A DNA stretch of 64,000 nt from Candidatus Campylobacter infans (lineage in GTDB: Bacteria; Campylobacterota; Campylobacteria; Campylobacterales; Campylobacteraceae). Shown one piece after another: positions 1 through 9,317 of this stretch. Location: contig SPMW01000001.1 in the NCBI GenBank assembly GCA_009827235.1, positions 62,001-126,000 on the forward strand, in the 5' to 3' direction. The notes beneath the pieces were generated by a model. It saw only the letters and a program-made list of their open reading frames with translations. It was not told where the DNA came from and made no database searches. Positions within the stretch are counted from its first letter, which is position 1; each line of letters opens with the position of its first letter. The position numbers and the translations under genes are program-made.

Positions 1-1
1 A

Positions 2-3000
2 ATCCAAGCCTTTCATCCTGTGCTAATTGAAGGCGAGGCTATACAATTACACCCGCTAGTGTGCGCTGGCTTTAATGCTGACTTTGATGGCGATCAAATG
101 GCTGTTCATGTGCCGCTAAGCCAAGAAGCCATTGCTGAATGTAATGTGCTAATGCTAAGTTCTATGAATATTTTATTGCCAGCATCAGGCAAGGCTGTAA
201 CCGTGCCTAGCCAAGATATGGTTTTGGGAATTTATTATTTAAGCTTAGAAAAAGACGATGCAAAAGGCGAAAATAAAATTTTTGCTAGCGTTGATGAAGT
301 TAGCATAGCAGAGCAAGCAGGTTTATTAGATTTACACGCGCGCATTAAAACAATCATAGACCAACAAAGCGTAGTAACGACAGCTGGACGCTTAATTATC
401 CGCTCTATCTTGCCTGAAATGGGATCAAATAATGTCCCAGAAAATATGTGGAATAAAATTTTAAAAAAATCAGACATAGCAAATTTGGTAAATTATGTCT
501 ATAAATACGGTGGGTTAAGTGTTACGGCAAGCTTTTTGGACGCTATTAAAAATTTAGGATTTAGATACGCTACAAAAGCAGGCATTTCTATATCAATTAC
601 TGATATAATCGTCCCTGATAGCAAATATAGCTTTGTTGATGAAGCTAAGAAAAAGGTTTTAAGCTTACAAAAAGAATACGATGCAGGTTTATTAGATGAT
701 AAAACTCGCGCCAACTTAGTAATTGATACTTGGGCAAGCACTAGCAAAAAAGTTCAAGCCGATATGATGGAGCATATAATTGCTGATAAAAGTGGCTTTA
801 ATTCAATTTATATGATGGCAGATTCAGGCGCGCGCGGTAGTGTAGGGCAGATTAGCCAGCTAGCTGGTATGCGCGGACTTGTAACAAAATCATCAGGTAA
901 TAAATCAGCCGCAGGCGCGCAAATCATCGATGTGCCAATTACTTCAAATTTCCGCGATGGACTTAGTGTTTTGGAGTATTTTCTTTCAACTTATGGAGCT
1001 AGAAAAGGTCTTACAGATACAGCGCTTAAAACCGCAAATGCTGGATATTTAACGCGCAAACTAATAGATGTGGCTCAAAATGTAAAGGTTACGATGGAGG
1101 ATTGTGGCACGCATGAAGGCGTTGAAGTTAGCGAACTTAAAAATGGTGAAGAGCTAGTTGAGAGCCTTGAAGATCGCATTTTAGGGCGCGTGCTAAGTGA
1201 TGATGTGATTGATCCTATCACAAATGAGGTGTTATTTACAGAAGGCACGCTAATAAGCGAACAAGCAGCACGCACCATTGTAGATTCTGGCATTAAGGCT
1301 GTAACGATTCGCACGCCTATTACTTGTAAAGCACCAAAAGGTGTATGCTCTAAATGCTATGGAATAAACTTAGGCGAGGGCAAATTAGTGCGTCCTGGCG
1401 AGGCTGTGGGTATAATCGCAGCGCAATCAATCGGCGAGCCAGGCACCCAGCTAACGCTAAGAACGATCAATTCAGGTGCAGCTGCTACTAATTTTCAACA
1501 AGAATTTCAAGTTGTAGCCAAAAAAGAAGGTTTCATTCGTTATTATAATTTAGAAATAGATGAAAGTAACTTTGTAATAAGTCGCCGCAATGCTGCTATT
1601 TTGCTAGTAGAGCCAAAGGTAAAAGCTCCATTTGATGGTGTGGTAGATATAGAAATTTCCCACGAAGATATCAGCATAATAATCCAAGGCAAAAAAGATG
1701 AATTCCGCTACACATTTAGGAAGCGAAATTTAGCCGCCTCTAATGAATTAGCCGGCGTTAGCGGTATGATTGAGGGCAAGTATTATCTGCCATATAAAAA
1801 AGGCGATAAGGTTAAAGAAAATGAAAGTATAGTTGAAGTGGTGCGCGAAGATTGGTCTGTGCCAAATCGCATACCTTTTGCTAGTGAAATTAAAGTAGCA
1901 AATGGTGATCCTGTAACGCAAAATATTAAGGCAAATGCTGAGGGCTTGCTTAAATTTTATATTTTAAAGGGTGATTATTTAGAGCGAACCAAAAGCATTA
2001 AAAAAGGCGATGTGGTAGAAGAAAAAGGCTTTTTTGTTGTGGTTGCTGATGATGAAGATAGAGAAGCAGCCCGCCACTACATACCGCGCCAAAGTGTGAT
2101 AAATTTTAATGATAGCGATAGGGTAAATAATAACGATATAATCGCAAGCCCTAAAAAAGATGAAAAGCTAATTATAGCCCAATGGGATCCGCATAGCACG
2201 GCATTTAGAGCAGCTGAAAGTGGTAAGGTTAAGTTTGAGTTTATCAGCACAGAAGACCACGAGCTAATACCAAAAGATCTTAAAAAAGGCGATGTGCGCG
2301 CTGAGTTAATCAAAGATATGGGCGACTCAAACACAGGCACAAAAATCCGCATAAGCGCAAATGCTGAAATTTCATCAGATAACGCAAGTGATGATGGCAA
2401 GATGGTAATGCTTTCTAATTCGCTCTTGCGAACTGCTCAAAGTTCTGGCACAAAAGATAGAGATTCAAGAGCGCAAGCTGCTATTGTGATAGTAAATGGC
2501 TCAAAAAGTGTGAAATATCCAGTAGAAAAAGATGATATTATCATCGTTCGCCCAGACCAAGAAATTAAAAAAGGTGATGTGATTTTTAGTCGTCCAAAAG
2601 CTGTGGCTACTTCAAAAGATATCACCGCTGGTTTGCCAAAAGTTAGTGAGCTTTTTGAAGCTAGAAAGCCAAAAGATACCGCCTACATTGCTGAAATAGA
2701 CGGCGTTATAGAAATAGACACGCACTTAAAATCCAAAACTCGCATTAGCATTAGCGCAAGCGATGGCACAAGCATTGATTATAATATAGACAAAACTCGC
2801 CAAATTTTAGTGCGCGATGGAGAGTTTGTGCATGTTGGTGAAAAGCTAACAGATGGCGTGATTTCAAGCCACGATGTGCTTAGAATTTTAGGCGAAAAAG
2901 AGTTGCATAGTTATTTGATTCGCGGTATCCAAGATGTGTATCGCTCAGAAGGCGTTATAATCAGCGATAAGCACATTGAGATTATCATTTCACAAATGCT

Positions 3001-3352
3001 TCGCCAGGTAAAAATCGTTGATAGTGGAGATACGCATTTTATAGTTGGCGATATGATAAGCAGAAGAAAATTTCGTGAAGAAAACTCTAAAATTCTTCGT
3101 ATGGGTGGCGAGCCAGCCATAGCTGAGCCTATATTGCTTGGCGTTACGCGCGCATCTATTGGCTCTGATAGCGTGATTTCAGCTGCGTCTTTCCAAGAAA
3201 CCACAAAGGTGCTTACAGAAGCCAGCATCGCTAGCAAGCGCGATTTCTTAGAAGATTTAAAAGAAAATGTTATTTTAGGTCGTATGATCCCAGTTGGTAC
3301 TGGATTGTATAAAGATGAAGAGCTTAAATTAAAAGCTAATGATGTAGATTGA
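2..3352 (+). CDS. rpoC: DNA-directed RNA polymerase subunit beta' (5' end outside window)
   Basis: C-terminal three quarters of the RNA polymerase beta' subunit, which holds the catalytic magnesium site of the transcription enzyme. The reading frame is open from base 2, so the start lies upstream of the window. The absolutely conserved [12 protein letters not shown] motif, whose three Asp residues bind the catalytic metal, is encoded at about 74-109. The zinc-binding Cys cluster ([11 protein letters not shown]) lies near 1330-1360 and is followed by the trigger-loop region with [19 protein letters not shown]. About 1117 residues are present, fitting a total near 1500. RpoB and RpoC are often fused in Helicobacter but separate in Campylobacter; the window cannot show which applies. 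A terminator hairpin follows immediately. Identification is certain. Confidence 0.98.
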   Translation: MQAFHPVLIEGEAIQLHPLVCAGFNADFDGDQMAVHVPLSQEAIAECNVLMLSSMNILLPASGKAVTVPSQDMVLGIYYLSLEKDDAKGENKIFASVDEVSIAEQAGLLDLHARIKTIIDQQSVVTTAGRLIIRSILPEMGSNNVPENMWNKILKKSDIANLVNYVYKYGGLSVTASFLDAIKNLGFRYATKAGISISITDIIVPDSKYSFVDEAKKKVLSLQKEYDAGLLDDKTRANLVIDTWASTSKKVQADMMEHIIADKSGFNSIYMMADSGARGSVGQISQLAGMRGLVTKSSGNKSAAGAQIIDVPITSNFRDGLSVLEYFLSTYGARKGLTDTALKTANAGYLTRKLIDVAQNVKVTMEDCGTHEGVEVSELKNGEELVESLEDRILGRVLSDDVIDPITNEVLFTEGTLISEQAARTIVDSGIKAVTIRTPITCKAPKGVCSKCYGINLGEGKLVRPGEAVGIIAAQSIGEPGTQLTLRTINSGAAATNFQQEFQVVAKKEGFIRYYNLEIDESNFVISRRNAAILLVEPKVKAPFDGVVDIEISHEDISIIIQGKKDEFRYTFRKRNLAASNELAGVSGMIEGKYYLPYKKGDKVKENESIVEVVREDWSVPNRIPFASEIKVANGDPVTQNIKANAEGLLKFYILKGDYLERTKSIKKGDVVEEKGFFVVVADDEDREAARHYIPRQSVINFNDSDRVNNNDIIASPKKDEKLIIAQWDPHSTAFRAAESGKVKFEFISTEDHELIPKDLKKGDVRAELIKDMGDSNTGTKIRISANAEISSDNASDDGKMVMLSNSLLRTAQSSGTKDRDSRAQAAIVIVNGSKSVKYPVEKDDIIIVRPDQEIKKGDVIFSRPKAVATSKDITAGLPKVSELFEARKPKDTAYIAEIDGVIEIDTHLKSKTRISISASDGTSIDYNIDKTRQILVRDGEFVHVGEKLTDGVISSHDVLRILGEKELHSYLIRGIQDVYRSEGVIISDKHIEIIISQMLRQVKIVDSGDTHFIVGDMISRRKFREENSKILRMGGEPAIAEPILLGVTRASIGSDSVISAASFQETTKVLTEASIASKRDFLEDLKENVILGRMIPVGTGLYKDEELKLKANDVD

Positions 3353-3358
3353 GTTTAA

Positions 3359-3387
3359 CTAAGCGGTTTAAAGCCGCTTAGATTTTT
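3359..3387 (+). terminator. rho-independent terminator after rpoC
   Basis: Perfect 8-bp inverted repeat CTAAGCGG / CCGCTTAG with a 7-nt loop, followed by a run of five T. It starts 6 bp after the rpoC stop codon and ends 2 bp before the ATG of the next gene, so it occupies the place where a ribosome binding site for that gene would be. Confidence 0.8.
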
Positions 3388-3389
3388 AC

Positions 3390-4262
3390 ATGCAATATAA
3401 AATTTCTTTAATCATACCTTGCTATAACACCGCTGCTTATTTAAACGCTTGCCTTGATAGCGTTTTTGGCGATGAGTTTTCAAAATTTATTCAAGTTATT
3501 GCCATAAATGATGGCTCTACTGATAATACAGCGCAAATTTTAAATCACTACGCTACAAATTTTAAAAATCTAATAGTTATCACACAAGAAAACAAAGGTT
3601 TATGCGCTGCAAAAAATGCTGGCCTAGAAGTAGCAAATGGTGAATATATCGCTTTTTTGGATAGTGATGATTTGCTTGAAAATGGTGGGCTAAATGCTCT
3701 TTATAAGGCAAGTGCTGGTGCTGATATTATAATAGGGAATTATTTTGAGCTTAGAGGCACTAAAAAAACTGCCATAAAAAGCTATGATTTAAAAGAGGTT
3801 AAAATTCAAACTAAAAAAGATTTAGATGAATTTTATAAGCTTTTTTGCGTGAAATTTTGCAATTTTTCCGTGTGGGCTAAGTTATATAAGCGCGAGTTTT
3901 TAGTAAATAATAATTTAAAATTTTTAGAAAGCATTTTTATGGGCGAGGATGCGCATTTTAATGCCAGAGCCTTTGCTTTGGCACAAAGCTTAATCCAATG
4001 CGATGCTTTTGTGTATGCTTACCGCATAGGTCAAAACAACAACTCCAAAAAAGCTAATTTAAAACACTTTTATGATTTGTGCGAAGTTAGCAAAAGTTTA
4101 AGTGAATTTTCTGCGCAAACACTAATGCGAAATTCCAAAAAAGCATTTTATTTGGGCGCTTTGTGTTTAAGACTTAAATACGAATGGATCGCTAGCCTTA
4201 ATTTTTATAAACTAGGCTCTAAACATGAATACGCAAAACTTCTAGGGGGGGGGGGAGCTTAA
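3390..4262 (+). CDS. family 2 glycosyltransferase, phase-variable by a 3' poly-G tract
   Basis: GT-A fold family 2 glycosyltransferase, expected to transfer a sugar from a nucleotide donor to lipooligosaccharide, capsule or another surface glycan. The N-terminus (SLIIPCYNTAAYLNACLDSV), the nucleotide-binding NDGST motif, the AAKNAGLE helix and the DSDD metal-binding motif are all present in the first 100 residues. As read, the frame ends just after a G11 tract (4245-4255), giving 290 residues. Losing one G (G10) would continue the frame to the stop at 4411-4413 and give about 340 residues, with a basic, aromatic C-terminus; G12 stops after about ten further codons. The long frame ends 1 bp before the convergent channel gene stop, so it is probably the full-length form. 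No Shine-Dalgarno sequence is visible before the ATG. Sugar specificity cannot be told. Confidence 0.88.
   Translation: MQYKISLIIPCYNTAAYLNACLDSVFGDEFSKFIQVIAINDGSTDNTAQILNHYATNFKNLIVITQENKGLCAAKNAGLEVANGEYIAFLDSDDLLENGGLNALYKASAGADIIIGNYFELRGTKKTAIKSYDLKEVKIQTKKDLDEFYKLFCVKFCNFSVWAKLYKREFLVNNNLKFLESIFMGEDAHFNARAFALAQSLIQCDAFVYAYRIGQNNNSKKANLKHFYDLCEVSKSLSEFSAQTLMRNSKKAFYLGALCLRLKYEWIASLNFYKLGSKHEYAKLLGGGGA
4245..4255 (+). repeat. G11 homopolymer contingency tract in glycosyltransferase
   Basis: Eleven consecutive G within the 3' part of the glycosyltransferase frame. Tracts of this type in Campylobacter change length by slipped-strand mispairing. G11 gives a stop two codons after the tract; G10 opens about 50 more residues up to 4413. 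Confidence 0.9.
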
Positions 4263-4414
4263 TGCTAGCATTAAACGCGATATAAAAAGTGCTGAGTTTA
4301 AGTTCTTATTATTAAGAGTAAGGGTTAAAATTTGGCTTTATTATATTTTTGGTGCTAAAATTTACATTTTAATAAATAAGGCTTATTATAAACTTCGCGC
4401 CTTAAAAAACTAAA

Positions 4415-5110
4415 TTATTCTTTTTTATGGCTGATTTCATTTAGGCTATTTACGATCACGCCTACTATTAGATTTAGCGCAATCATACCCACAAGCACGA
4501 TAAAACTAATAAAAAGTATCCAAGCATAAGGATAAACCTCCATCACAGGGCGCACAATGCCCATACTCCAACTTTCAAGGGTCATTATTTGAAATAACGA
4601 ATAAAGCGCCCTTGGTAAGCTCCCAAACCACTGCGGGAATTTCTCGCCAAAAAACTCCACACAAAGCACCCCATAAACATAATAAAATATGCTCAAAAGC
4701 GCGCTAATGCTAAGCATAGCAGGGATTGTATTTAGCACGGCATTTGTAACTAAACGCATCGATGGCACCGATGAAATAAGCCGTAAAATCCGCAAAACCC
4801 TAAGCGTGCGAAGCACTGAGTATTGCATAGCAAAAAGACTAAGCGCAACTATAATAAAATCAAAAATATTCCACCATTTTTCATTATTTGTGAAAAATTT
4901 TAATTTATAGCAAATTAAGCGCAAAATTAATTCTATGCTAAAAATTACAAGACAAAGCATATCAAGGGCGTTCAAATACGCTCCATAAGTGCTTTTGATG
5001 TAGTTTGAAGTGCCAAGTCCTAGCAAAACGGCGTTAAATAAAATAACAAAAATTATCGCCATACTCCAAGCTTTGCTTTCGATGATTTGATGAAGTTTTA
5101 ATGCTTTCAT
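4415..5110 (-). CDS. single-domain voltage-gated sodium channel (NavAb/NaChBac type)
   Basis: Six-transmembrane bacterial voltage-gated cation channel subunit that would assemble as a tetramer in the inner membrane. S4 has four Arg at every third position (LRTLRVLRILRLI). The pore carries the selectivity filter TLESWSMG, identical to the filter of NavAb of Arcobacter butzleri as I remember it, and S6 ends with NLIVGVIVNSL. I start at the ATG at 5110, which follows an AAAGGC ribosome site; the open frame extends 29 codons further upstream, but that part has no channel homology. The protein (231 residues) stops about 10 residues after S6, so the long cytoplasmic neck and coiled coil of NavAb are missing. 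It lies 90 bp downstream of comEC on the same strand and is probably co-transcribed. Physiological role unknown. Confidence 0.93.
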   Translation of the reverse strand: MKALKLHQIIESKAWSMAIIFVILFNAVLLGLGTSNYIKSTYGAYLNALDMLCLVIFSIELILRLICYKLKFFTNNEKWWNIFDFIIVALSLFAMQYSVLRTLRVLRILRLISSVPSMRLVTNAVLNTIPAMLSISALLSIFYYVYGVLCVEFFGEKFPQWFGSLPRALYSLFQIMTLESWSMGIVRPVMEVYPYAWILFISFIVLVGMIALNLIVGVIVNSLNEISHKKE

Positions 5111-5200
5111 ACGCTTGCCTTTAAAATTTTGGGCGATTATAGCGCAATTTTCAAAATGCTTAACTTGAAATTTATATATTTTTAAGCTTATAAGCAAATT

Positions 5201-6472
5201 TTAAAGTAAATAATACAAATACAAAGCTCCGCCACTTGCGCTAAGCCCGATAGCTGCGCTTTTATAACGCATTGTAAAAGGCAAAAATAAATTAAAACAC
5301 ACAAAAATCCACAAAGGCAAATGAATGCTAGTTTGCGCCTTAGCAAAAAATAAAAATTTTAATAAATACTCATCAAAAATCCCGCCATATCCAAATAAAT
5401 GCAAAGCTATGCTAAGCGGATAAAACACCACAAAGACAAGAGAAAGCGGTATTACGCTTAGTTGAAAAAAGCTAGCTGGCGCAAAAAAATAATAAACCGG
5501 TATATTCATCGCACAAAAAACAAAAATATTAAAAAATAGCGCGTGCGCTGCGATTTTAAGCGGATGTTTTAGCTGTTTTGCCTCGCCAAAATGCCTAATA
5601 TAAACAAAAATAAAAAACACGCCAAGTGCTGAAAAATAAAAGCCCAAACTAAATAAAAACTTAGGCTGGGAACAAAGCACAAGCAAAACGCATAAAAAAA
5701 GATTAGCAAACCTAAAAACAAAAATCCCGCGCGATAGCAGTATAAAGCCAATTAGCGCCATTATATAAGAGCGCAAAAAACTAGCAGTAAAATCCAAAAT
5801 ATAAAGATAAAATCCGCCTAAAATCAGCACAACCAAGCTAAGATCAAAATGCCTATTGCGCCACGGAAAATAGCGAGTTTGAAGCCATTCATAAGGTTTT
5901 GAAAAGAAAAAATAAAAAATACTAAAAAGTAAGGCTAGATGAAAGCCTGAAATGGCAATTAAATGCGCGATGCCCCAATTTGTAACGGCATTTCTTAATT
6001 GCTTTGAGATTGGCAAGGCTAAAAATAAGGCATTGTAAAGCTCGCTAGCAATTGCGCTTTGGTGCTGTGAGCGGATTTTTTTAGCTATACGCTCGCTCAA
6101 ACTCTCATCCACCATAAGTGGCTTAAAATCAAAACTTTTAGCAAAAAAACTCTGCTTTAAAAAACTTAAAAATTTTATATTTTGGGTTGAAATTTTAAGG
6201 CTGTAATGCCCGATTTTTTGCTCTTTTGAATAAGTGTAGATATTAAAATCATCGCATTTAAAATAATTCAAATAATAAAATTTGCCCTGTTTGCTTTGCT
6301 TTTGCTCGCTTTTAAGCACGGCGCATTTTATGTTAGCGAGTGGTTTTGCTTTAAAAGAGCTAAAATCATAATAACTTTTTGAAAGGCTAAAAATTAAAAC
6401 CAAAAGGCAAAATGTACAAAAATAAATAATTTGCAAACGATTTTCAAATAACGGCATAGCAGATTTTAGCAT
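5201..6472 (-). CDS. comEC: ComEC/Rec2-family DNA uptake channel
   Basis: Inner-membrane channel that takes up single-stranded DNA during natural transformation. The conserved ComEC core motif AHLIAISGFHLALLF is present near residue 170, followed by about eight hydrophobic segments typical of the competence domain. A small soluble segment between residues 35 and 110 matches the position of the OB-like region. At 423 residues the protein is short and lacks the C-terminal metallo-beta-lactamase-like domain of Bacillus ComEC, as do many epsilonproteobacterial versions. The start is the ATG at 6470-6472; a second in-frame ATG five codons on is possible. Its presence suggests natural competence, and fits the signs of gene exchange elsewhere in the window. 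Confidence 0.9.
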   Translation of the reverse strand: MLKSAMPLFENRLQIIYFCTFCLLVLIFSLSKSYYDFSSFKAKPLANIKCAVLKSEQKQSKQGKFYYLNYFKCDDFNIYTYSKEQKIGHYSLKISTQNIKFLSFLKQSFFAKSFDFKPLMVDESLSERIAKKIRSQHQSAIASELYNALFLALPISKQLRNAVTNWGIAHLIAISGFHLALLFSIFYFFFSKPYEWLQTRYFPWRNRHFDLSLVVLILGGFYLYILDFTASFLRSYIMALIGFILLSRGIFVFRFANLFLCVLLVLCSQPKFLFSLGFYFSALGVFFIFVYIRHFGEAKQLKHPLKIAAHALFFNIFVFCAMNIPVYYFFAPASFFQLSVIPLSLVFVVFYPLSIALHLFGYGGIFDEYLLKFLFFAKAQTSIHLPLWIFVCFNLFLPFTMRYKSAAIGLSASGGALYLYYLL

Positions 6473-6606
6473 AAATATTTAAATTTTATTTAATTTTTTC
6501 TTAAAATCCCTAAATTAAAATTTTATAGATTTAATGGTAATAAAACTGAAATAAAACTTTGCTTTAAAGCTAAATTAAAATTTTAAAATGATTTAAAGCT
6601 TTTTTG

Positions 6607-6612
6607 TATAAA
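6607..6612 (+). promoter_or_regulatory. putative sigma70 -10 box for mqo
   Basis: TATAAA in the context TTGTATAAAATTGCG, 31 bp before the mqo ATG and preceded by an AT-rich stretch with T-runs, as in Campylobacter vegetative promoters. No -35 box is seen. Confidence 0.45.
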
Positions 6613-6643
6613 ATTGCGCGCTAAAATCTACTTAGGAGCGGCG

Positions 6644-7990
6644 ATGAAAGAAAAGCATTATGAGGTGGTTGTCGTTGGTGGAGGCATTAGCGGTGCAGCA
6701 GCACTTTATACCTTAGCACAATACACAGATATCAAATCAATGGCGATTGTCGAAAAATACTCAGGTCTAGCTACATTAAACTCAAAAGGCACAGCAAATT
6801 CCCAAACAATTCATTGTGGCGATATAGAAACAAATTACACCTTTGAAAAAGCCAAAATAGTAAGCAAAAAAGCAAATATGATTGTAAAATATGGCTTAAT
6901 GCATGGCTTAAATGAAAAGGTTATGATCCAAGGGCAAAAAATGGCCATTGGCGTTGGCGATGAAGAATGCGAATACATCAAAAAACGCTATGAAGAGTTT
7001 AAAAGTTTATATCCGTATTTAGAATTTTTTGAAAAAGATAAATTAAGAGAAATAGAGCCAAAGATTATTATTGATGAAAATGGCAATGATCGCCCTGAAA
7101 ATGTCGTGGGTATGGGTTGTGTTGGCGGGCAATACACCACGGTTGATTATGGCGGATTTACTAATAGTTTGGTTGAAAGTGCTATCGCCACAAAAAAAGA
7201 ATGCGATGTTTATTTAAATAGCCAAGTAACAAGCATAACAAAAGTAGGTTCAAAATTTTACATAGGCACGCAAAATGAATTATCAATTAGTGCTGATTTT
7301 GTGCTTGTTGATGCTGGGGCGCATTCACTATTTTTAGCGCATAGCATGGGTTATGGGCTAGATATGGGTTGCTTGCCAGTAGCTGGGAGTTTTTATTTAA
7401 CTAAACAAAAATTATTAACTGGCAAGGTTTATATGGTTCAAAACCCAAAATTACCTTTTGCTGCATTACACGGCGATCCTGATCTTTTAGCAGATGGTTG
7501 TACTCGTTTTGGCCCTACTGCGCTTGCTTTGCCTAAATTAGAGCGATACCACGGCACTTGGGTTAGTTTTAAAGAATTTCTTAGCACCTTAAAACTAGAT
7601 GGCGATATTATAAAAATTTTATTTGATTTATTTAAAGATGGCGAAATTCGTAATTATATTTTGCGTAATTTTATGTTTGAATTACCGATAATTGATAGGG
7701 ATTTGTTTGTAAAAGATGCGCGCAAAATCGTCCCTAGCCTAAAAGCTAGCGATATTTATTACGCTCATGGCTTTGGCGGAGTGCGCCCACAAGTGCTAAA
7801 TAAAACGCAAAAAAAGCTAATGCTTGGCGAAGCTAGCATAAATACGGGCGAGGGCATAGTATTTAATATGACCCCAAGTCCTGGTGCTACTAGCTGTTTA
7901 GGCAATGCTGAGCGCGATGCTAGGCTGATTTGCGAATATTTAGGTAAAAATTTTGATGAAGAAAAATTTAATAAAGAATTGATAGATTAA
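6644..7990 (+). CDS. mqo: FAD-dependent malate:quinone oxidoreductase
   Basis: Peripheral membrane flavoprotein that oxidises malate to oxaloacetate and passes electrons to the quinone pool, replacing NAD-dependent malate dehydrogenase in the TCA cycle. The N-terminal dinucleotide-binding motif VVVVGGGISGAAALY and the following TANSQTIHCGDIETNYT segment match the epsilonproteobacterial Mqo group. The C-terminal FAD-contacting region (HGFGGVRPQVLNK and TPSPGATSCLGNAERDA) is intact. I place the start at 6644 because a strong TAGGAG ribosome site precedes that ATG; the frame is open ten codons further upstream. It gives 448 residues. A generic FAD-dependent oxidoreductase is the alternative name. 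Confidence 0.87.
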   Translation: MKEKHYEVVVVGGGISGAAALYTLAQYTDIKSMAIVEKYSGLATLNSKGTANSQTIHCGDIETNYTFEKAKIVSKKANMIVKYGLMHGLNEKVMIQGQKMAIGVGDEECEYIKKRYEEFKSLYPYLEFFEKDKLREIEPKIIIDENGNDRPENVVGMGCVGGQYTTVDYGGFTNSLVESAIATKKECDVYLNSQVTSITKVGSKFYIGTQNELSISADFVLVDAGAHSLFLAHSMGYGLDMGCLPVAGSFYLTKQKLLTGKVYMVQNPKLPFAALHGDPDLLADGCTRFGPTALALPKLERYHGTWVSFKEFLSTLKLDGDIIKILFDLFKDGEIRNYILRNFMFELPIIDRDLFVKDARKIVPSLKASDIYYAHGFGGVRPQVLNKTQKKLMLGEASINTGEGIVFNMTPSPGATSCLGNAERDARLICEYLGKNFDEEKFNKELID

Positions 7991-7993
7991 ATT

Positions 7994-8035
7994 ATGAAAA
8001 ATGCGATTTTAAACCTTAGCAGGCTAAAAAAATGA
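7994..8035 (+). CDS. possible 13-residue upstream peptide overlapping the M16 gene start
   Basis: A small frame of 13 codons begins at ATG 7994, 3 bp after the mqo stop, and its TGA overlaps the ATG of the next gene (ATGA). It has no clear Shine-Dalgarno sequence. It could couple translation from mqo to the peptidase gene, or be chance. No function is claimed. Confidence 0.2.
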   Translation: MKNAILNLSRLKK

Positions 8036-9288
8036 AAGAGCAAATTTTAAACTTAAATCAAGTTAAAATTCCACTTATTTACGAATACAGCGATGTTTTG
8101 CCAATAATTAGCCTAAGGCTAATCTTTAAAAACGCAGGACAAGTAGGTCAGAGTAAAAACGGGCTGGCAAGTTTATTGGCAGATTTATTAAATGAAGGCT
8201 CTAAAAAACAAGGTAGCGCGGGCTTTAACCACGCCCTTGAAATTAAGGCCATAGAGCTAAGCGCAAGCTCTACTAGCGAAAGTATGATAATTGAGTTAAA
8301 TTGCTTAAAAGAGCATTTTAATTATGCCCTAAAAATGCTAGTTGAGCTTTTAAACGAGCCAAATTTTGATGATGAAATTTTAAATATGCTTAAAATCAAA
8401 ATCCTTGGCAAAATCGCCGCAAGAAAGAGTGATTTGGATTACCAAGCTAAGCTAAAATTAAATGCCTTGCTTTTTGAAAATACGCCTTTTGCAAATGATA
8501 TAAATGGCGATGAAGCTAGTATAAATGATATAAGTTTAGATGATTTGCGCTCTTTTTATGAACAAAAAATCACTTTAAATAACGCTTTTATCGTTCTTGG
8601 CGGAGATGTAAGGGTTGAAGAGCTTAATTTAAATGCGCTTAATTTAGAAAGTGGCAAAATCTCTATTATTAAAAAATTTAACACAAATAAAACCCCAAAA
8701 TTTATAAGCGAGCAACGAGCCAGTGAGCAAGCTTATATTTATTTTGGCGCGCCCTTTGATGTAGAAAAAAATGAGCGTTATAAGGCAAATGTGGCTATGT
8801 TTGTGCTAGGATCAAGTGGCTTTGGTTCGCGTTTATTAGAGCAAATCCGCGTAAAAAAGGGGCTTGCTTACAGTGCTTATGCTCATGCAAATTTTTTGCT
8901 TTATAGAAGTTTTATAAGCGGATATTTACAAACCAAAAATGAAATAAAAGATGAAGCCATAGCACTTGTTAGTCAAATTTTTAATGATTTTGTTAAAAAT
9001 GGCATTAGTGCTAGCGAACTAGAAGCTACAAAAAAATTTTTATTAGGCAATGAACCTTTGGGTAAAGAAACTCTTTTTAAACGCTTAAATGTCGCTCAAT
9101 ACGAATATTACATGGGTTATAAGCTTGGTTTTTTTGATGAAAATCTTAAAAAAATCGCTAGGCTTGATTTAAAAGATATAAACACCTTTATAAAAGATCA
9201 TAATGAAATTTGCTCTCTTAGTTTTGCTAGTATTTACGGCAAAGGCAAAACAAATTCCAAAAATACCTCAAAACATTCAAAAAGCTAA
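8032..9288 (+). CDS. M16-family zinc-peptidase-like protein lacking the HxxEH motif
   Basis: Two-domain M16 (pitrilysin/processing-peptidase-like) protein of 418 residues. The N-terminal fold (GLASLLADLLNEGSKK in the place where active members have a HFLEH-type motif) and the C-terminal R/Y pair region (GSSGFGSRLLEQIRVKKGLAYSAYA) are recognisable. The zinc-binding HxxEH is not present anywhere in the sequence, so this is probably a non-catalytic M16 subunit or pseudo-peptidase, like the inactive partner in heterodimeric M16 enzymes. No obvious N-terminal signal peptide is seen. It is followed after 29 bp by recG on the same strand. The family call is good, but catalytic activity is doubtful. 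Confidence 0.82.
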   Translation: MKEQILNLNQVKIPLIYEYSDVLPIISLRLIFKNAGQVGQSKNGLASLLADLLNEGSKKQGSAGFNHALEIKAIELSASSTSESMIIELNCLKEHFNYALKMLVELLNEPNFDDEILNMLKIKILGKIAARKSDLDYQAKLKLNALLFENTPFANDINGDEASINDISLDDLRSFYEQKITLNNAFIVLGGDVRVEELNLNALNLESGKISIIKKFNTNKTPKFISEQRASEQAYIYFGAPFDVEKNERYKANVAMFVLGSSGFGSRLLEQIRVKKGLAYSAYAHANFLLYRSFISGYLQTKNEIKDEAIALVSQIFNDFVKNGISASELEATKKFLLGNEPLGKETLFKRLNVAQYEYYMGYKLGFFDENLKKIARLDLKDINTFIKDHNEICSLSFASIYGKGKTNSKNTSKHSKS

Positions 9289-9317
9289 AAATCAGGCAAA
9301 ATAAAAGGTAAGAAAAT

